Assembly (NCBI GenBank): GCA_002344525.1 | Contig: DDTJ01000028.1 | Span: 156,747-220,746, forward strand | Length of the DNA stretch: 64,000 bases | Reading direction: 5' to 3' | Source of the DNA: Akkermansiaceae bacterium UBA2367 | GTDB lineage: Bacteria > Verrucomicrobiota > Verrucomicrobiia > Verrucomicrobiales > DEV007 | Part shown: positions 62,274-64,000 of the stretch, one piece after another | Layout of the letters: every line of letters starts with the position of its first letter | Numbering within the stretch: position 1 is the first letter of the stretch | Position numbers and translations under genes: made by a program | Notes under the pieces: model-generated | Told to the model about the DNA's origin: nothing | What the model saw: the letters and a program-made list of their open reading frames with translations, nothing else | Database searches by the model: none

Positions 62274-63077
62274 ATGACGCTTCCCGCCTCCATCCTCCGC
62301 TTCCTCCGCGCCGCCTCTGTGGCTGTGGTCGCGGCTTCATGGGTTGGCGGATCGGTTGCGCAGGAGACGCCCCCCGCCGAATCGGTCGAGGTGCGGGAGT
62401 TGCGAACCGCCCTTCAAGTGGCGCAGGAGCAGGCCGAGGCTGCCCGGAAACGGGCCGACGAAGCCGAATCACAGCGCCGCGCCCTCGTCGAGAGCCTCGC
62501 CGAGGCCGTCCGCGTCAGCGAGGAGCAGACGGTGGCGGCTCGCGAGACCGAATTGAAGCTCCAAGCCCTCGGCGTCGATCTCGTCACCCGAGACGAGAAC
62601 TCCCTTGAGCAGCGCCTCCTCAAAGCTGTGCGCGACCTCGACATCGCCCAGCAGGAGCTTGACCGCCGGAGCGGTGCTATCCGCCGCCTCGCGGAATCTT
62701 TCCTCACGACTCTCAAGGCCGCTCCCCAGCTCGACAAGAAGGTGCGTGCCGAAGCCGAGGCATCCCTCGCTGCCGCGAACGCCGCCCTCGCCCCGGTCGC
62801 GGAGGCCGCCTCGGATCCCGCCGACCTTGCCCGCGCGCAGGTCGTCAGCATCGACGCCGGGATCGGCCTCGTCGTCTTCGATGCGGGCCGCCGCAGCGGG
62901 CTCCGCGTTGGCACTCCCATCGCCGTCCTACGCGGAGATCGCCCGCTATACTCCGCCCTCGTCGTGGACGTGCGCGACACCATCGCCGGAGCCGTCTTGC
63001 AGGACCGTCTCGCCGACGCGGGCGAGGTGGAGGTGGGCGACGGCATCCGCCTCCTTCCCGAACAGAACGCTTTATAA
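62274..63077 (+). CDS. Exported coiled-coil protein inside the S10 operon
   Basis: A 267-residue protein between rpsS (14 bases before) and rplV (12 bases after). Residues 1-31 form a signal peptide (LRAASVAVVAASWVGGSVAQ). Residues ~38-165 are a long heptad-like coiled coil (VREVRTALQVAQ-type repeats such as EQAEAARKRADEAESQRRAL). The C-terminal ~75 residues are a small beta domain (VSIDAGIGLVVFDAGRRSGL, GTPIAVLRGDRPLYSALVVD) and end DGIRLLPEQ. No family recognised. Ribosomal operons rarely hold exported proteins; co-expression with ribosome synthesis is implied by the spacing. Confidence 0.85.
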   Translation: MTLPASILRFLRAASVAVVAASWVGGSVAQETPPAESVEVRELRTALQVAQEQAEAARKRADEAESQRRALVESLAEAVRVSEEQTVAARETELKLQALGVDLVTRDENSLEQRLLKAVRDLDIAQQELDRRSGAIRRLAESFLTTLKAAPQLDKKVRAEAEASLAAANAALAPVAEAASDPADLARAQVVSIDAGIGLVVFDAGRRSGLRVGTPIAVLRGDRPLYSALVVDVRDTIAGAVLQDRLADAGEVEVGDGIRLLPEQNAL

Positions 63078-63089
63078 CCACCCAGCAAC

Positions 63090-63809
63090 ATGGACGTCAC
63101 CTCGACTTACAAAAACGCCCGCATCTCCGCTCGCAAGGCCCGCGACGTGGCTCGCGAGATCCAGGGCTTGCCCGTCTCCGCCGCGCTCGACCTCCTCGCC
63201 TTCACCCCGCGCAAGGGCGCCCGGCTCTTCCAGAAGACGATGAAGACCGCCTTGGCCGATGCCGAGAACAATTTCGAGCTTTCCGTCGAGGGACTCGTCG
63301 TGAAGAGCGCCGTCGTCGGCGAAGGCCCCACCTTGAAGCGCTTCAAGGCGCGGGCGCGTGGCTCCGCCGCCTCCATCCGCAAGCGCACCAGCCACCTCAC
63401 CGTGGTCCTCACCGACGAGGAGGCCTCCCAGGAGCCGAAGGCGAAGAAGGCCCCCCGCGCCGCCAAGGCGGAGAAATCCGGGAAGGCTCCGGCGAAGGTG
63501 AAGGCCGATGCCGTGGAAACCGCACCGAAATCCGCCGCTTCCAGCAGCCCGAGGCTTGACGAAGCCCGTGGAATGGTCTATGACTCCCCCCCCGCCGAGA
63601 CCGACGACCTGAAATTGATCAGTGGCGTCGGCCCGGTCCTTGAGGAGAAGCTCAACGCTGTCGGTATCTACCGATTCGAGCAGATCGCGAACTGGACCGA
63701 ACGGAACGTCGAGGAGTTCGAGGAGCTTCTTTCCTTCAAAGGACGAGTCGAGCGGGAAAACTGGATCAGCCAGGCGAAGGAGCTTTCCGAAGGGAAGGCA
63801 GGGAATTGA
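63090..63809 (+). CDS. rplV: 50S ribosomal protein L22 with C-terminal helix-hairpin-helix domain
   Basis: A 239-residue protein, about twice normal L22. Residues 1-113 are L22 (ARISARKARDVAREIQGLPV, KGARLFQKTMKTALADAENN, GPTLKRFKARARGSAASIRK). Residues ~114-170 are a Lys/Ala/Pro linker (AKKAPRAAKAEKSGKAPAKV). Residues ~171-235 form a helix-hairpin-helix-like domain (DDLKLISGVGPVLEEKLNAV, GIYRFEQIANWTERNVEEFE) of the type seen fused to other ribosomal or respiratory proteins. It may contact rRNA or another partner; role unknown. Confidence 0.92.
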   Translation: MDVTSTYKNARISARKARDVAREIQGLPVSAALDLLAFTPRKGARLFQKTMKTALADAENNFELSVEGLVVKSAVVGEGPTLKRFKARARGSAASIRKRTSHLTVVLTDEEASQEPKAKKAPRAAKAEKSGKAPAKVKADAVETAPKSAASSSPRLDEARGMVYDSPPAETDDLKLISGVGPVLEEKLNAVGIYRFEQIANWTERNVEEFEELLSFKGRVERENWISQAKELSEGKAGN

Positions 63810-63833
63810 TCCGACCAACAACGCATTTCCATT

Positions 63834-64000
63834 ATGGGACAAAAAGTACATCCGATCGGTTTCCGGCTCGCCGTGAGCAAGGACTGGCAGTCGCGCTGGT
63901 ACGCCCCGCAGGGCGACTACGCGAGCCAGCTTCACGCGGACCTCAAAGTCCGCCGCTACCTTGAGAGCCGCCTCCAGAAAGGTGCCGTCTCCCGAGTCGT
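63834..64000 (+). CDS. rpsC: 30S ribosomal protein S3 (5' part, cut by window end)
   Basis: The first 55 residues: MGQKVHPIGFRLAVSKDWQS and YLESRLQKGAVSRVV, the standard S3 N-terminus. The gene runs past the right edge. Confidence 0.95.
   Translation, partial: MGQKVHPIGFRLAVSKDWQSRWYAPQGDYASQLHADLKVRRYLESRLQKGAVSRV

Overview
The window is a 64 kb piece of a very GC-rich, gene-dense bacterial chromosome. Several families point to the PVC superphylum, most likely Verrucomicrobiota: a DUF5069 protein, a DUF1080 hydrolase, a Planctomycete/Verrucomicrobia-type ECF sigma factor paired with a WD40 serine/threonine kinase, and a merged str-S10 ribosomal operon with lineage-specific additions. Species cannot be named from the sequence alone. 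No tRNA, rRNA or CRISPR array was seen.

Layout. 0-2.8 kb: end of a DUF5069 gene and an exported TPR protein closed by a clear intrinsic terminator. 3.2-9.0 kb: a giant RHS/YD-repeat protein ending in an AT-rich, cysteine-rich tip, followed at once by a small AT-rich membrane protein (polymorphic-toxin-like layout). 9.1-10.35 kb: an IS4-type element with inverted repeats and an 11-bp target duplication; its transposase appears to lack the first catalytic-Asp region. 10.9-14.2 kb: surface-glycan genes (GT60-like, sulfotransferase, GT29 sialyltransferase-like, and a possible GT-B protein). 14.3-17.4 kb: a YtrA-type GntR regulator with palindromic operator, an ABC ATPase and a frameshifted permease. 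17.5-24.0 kb: alcohol dehydrogenase, DoxX, RdgB, a katG-xth oxidative-stress pair and an FHA-adenylyl cyclase. 24.1-29.2 kb: pstSCAB phosphate transport. 29.4-32.2 kb: NYN-LOTUS protein, Coa1-like protein, a zinc-protease homologue that has lost its HExxH motif, and a DUF1080 protein. 32.4-38.9 kb: a degenerate ATP synthase beta-like protein, holA, an MMPL lipid transporter and an oxidosqualene cyclase carrying cycloartenol-synthase-type residues. 39.2-48.2 kb: five consecutive exported proteins of unknown function on the minus strand. 48.5-52.4 kb: ECF sigma factor and kinase. 52.7-55.3 kb: aminotransferase, inositol-monophosphatase-family protein and ispF. 55.7-64 kb: rpsL-rpsG-fusA-rpsJ-rplC-rplD-rplW-rplB-rpsS-(exported coiled-coil protein)-rplV-HhH-rpsC.

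How the genes work together. The oxidosqualene cyclase and the adjoining MMPL transporter suggest sterol synthesis and transport, rare in bacteria. The five-gene exported cluster looks like one undescribed envelope or secreted system. The RHS tip plus small membrane protein is a candidate effector/immunity pair. The ribosomal operon carries an unexpected exported protein and an L22 protein extended by a helix-hairpin-helix domain. Several different palindromic repeats lie between genes.
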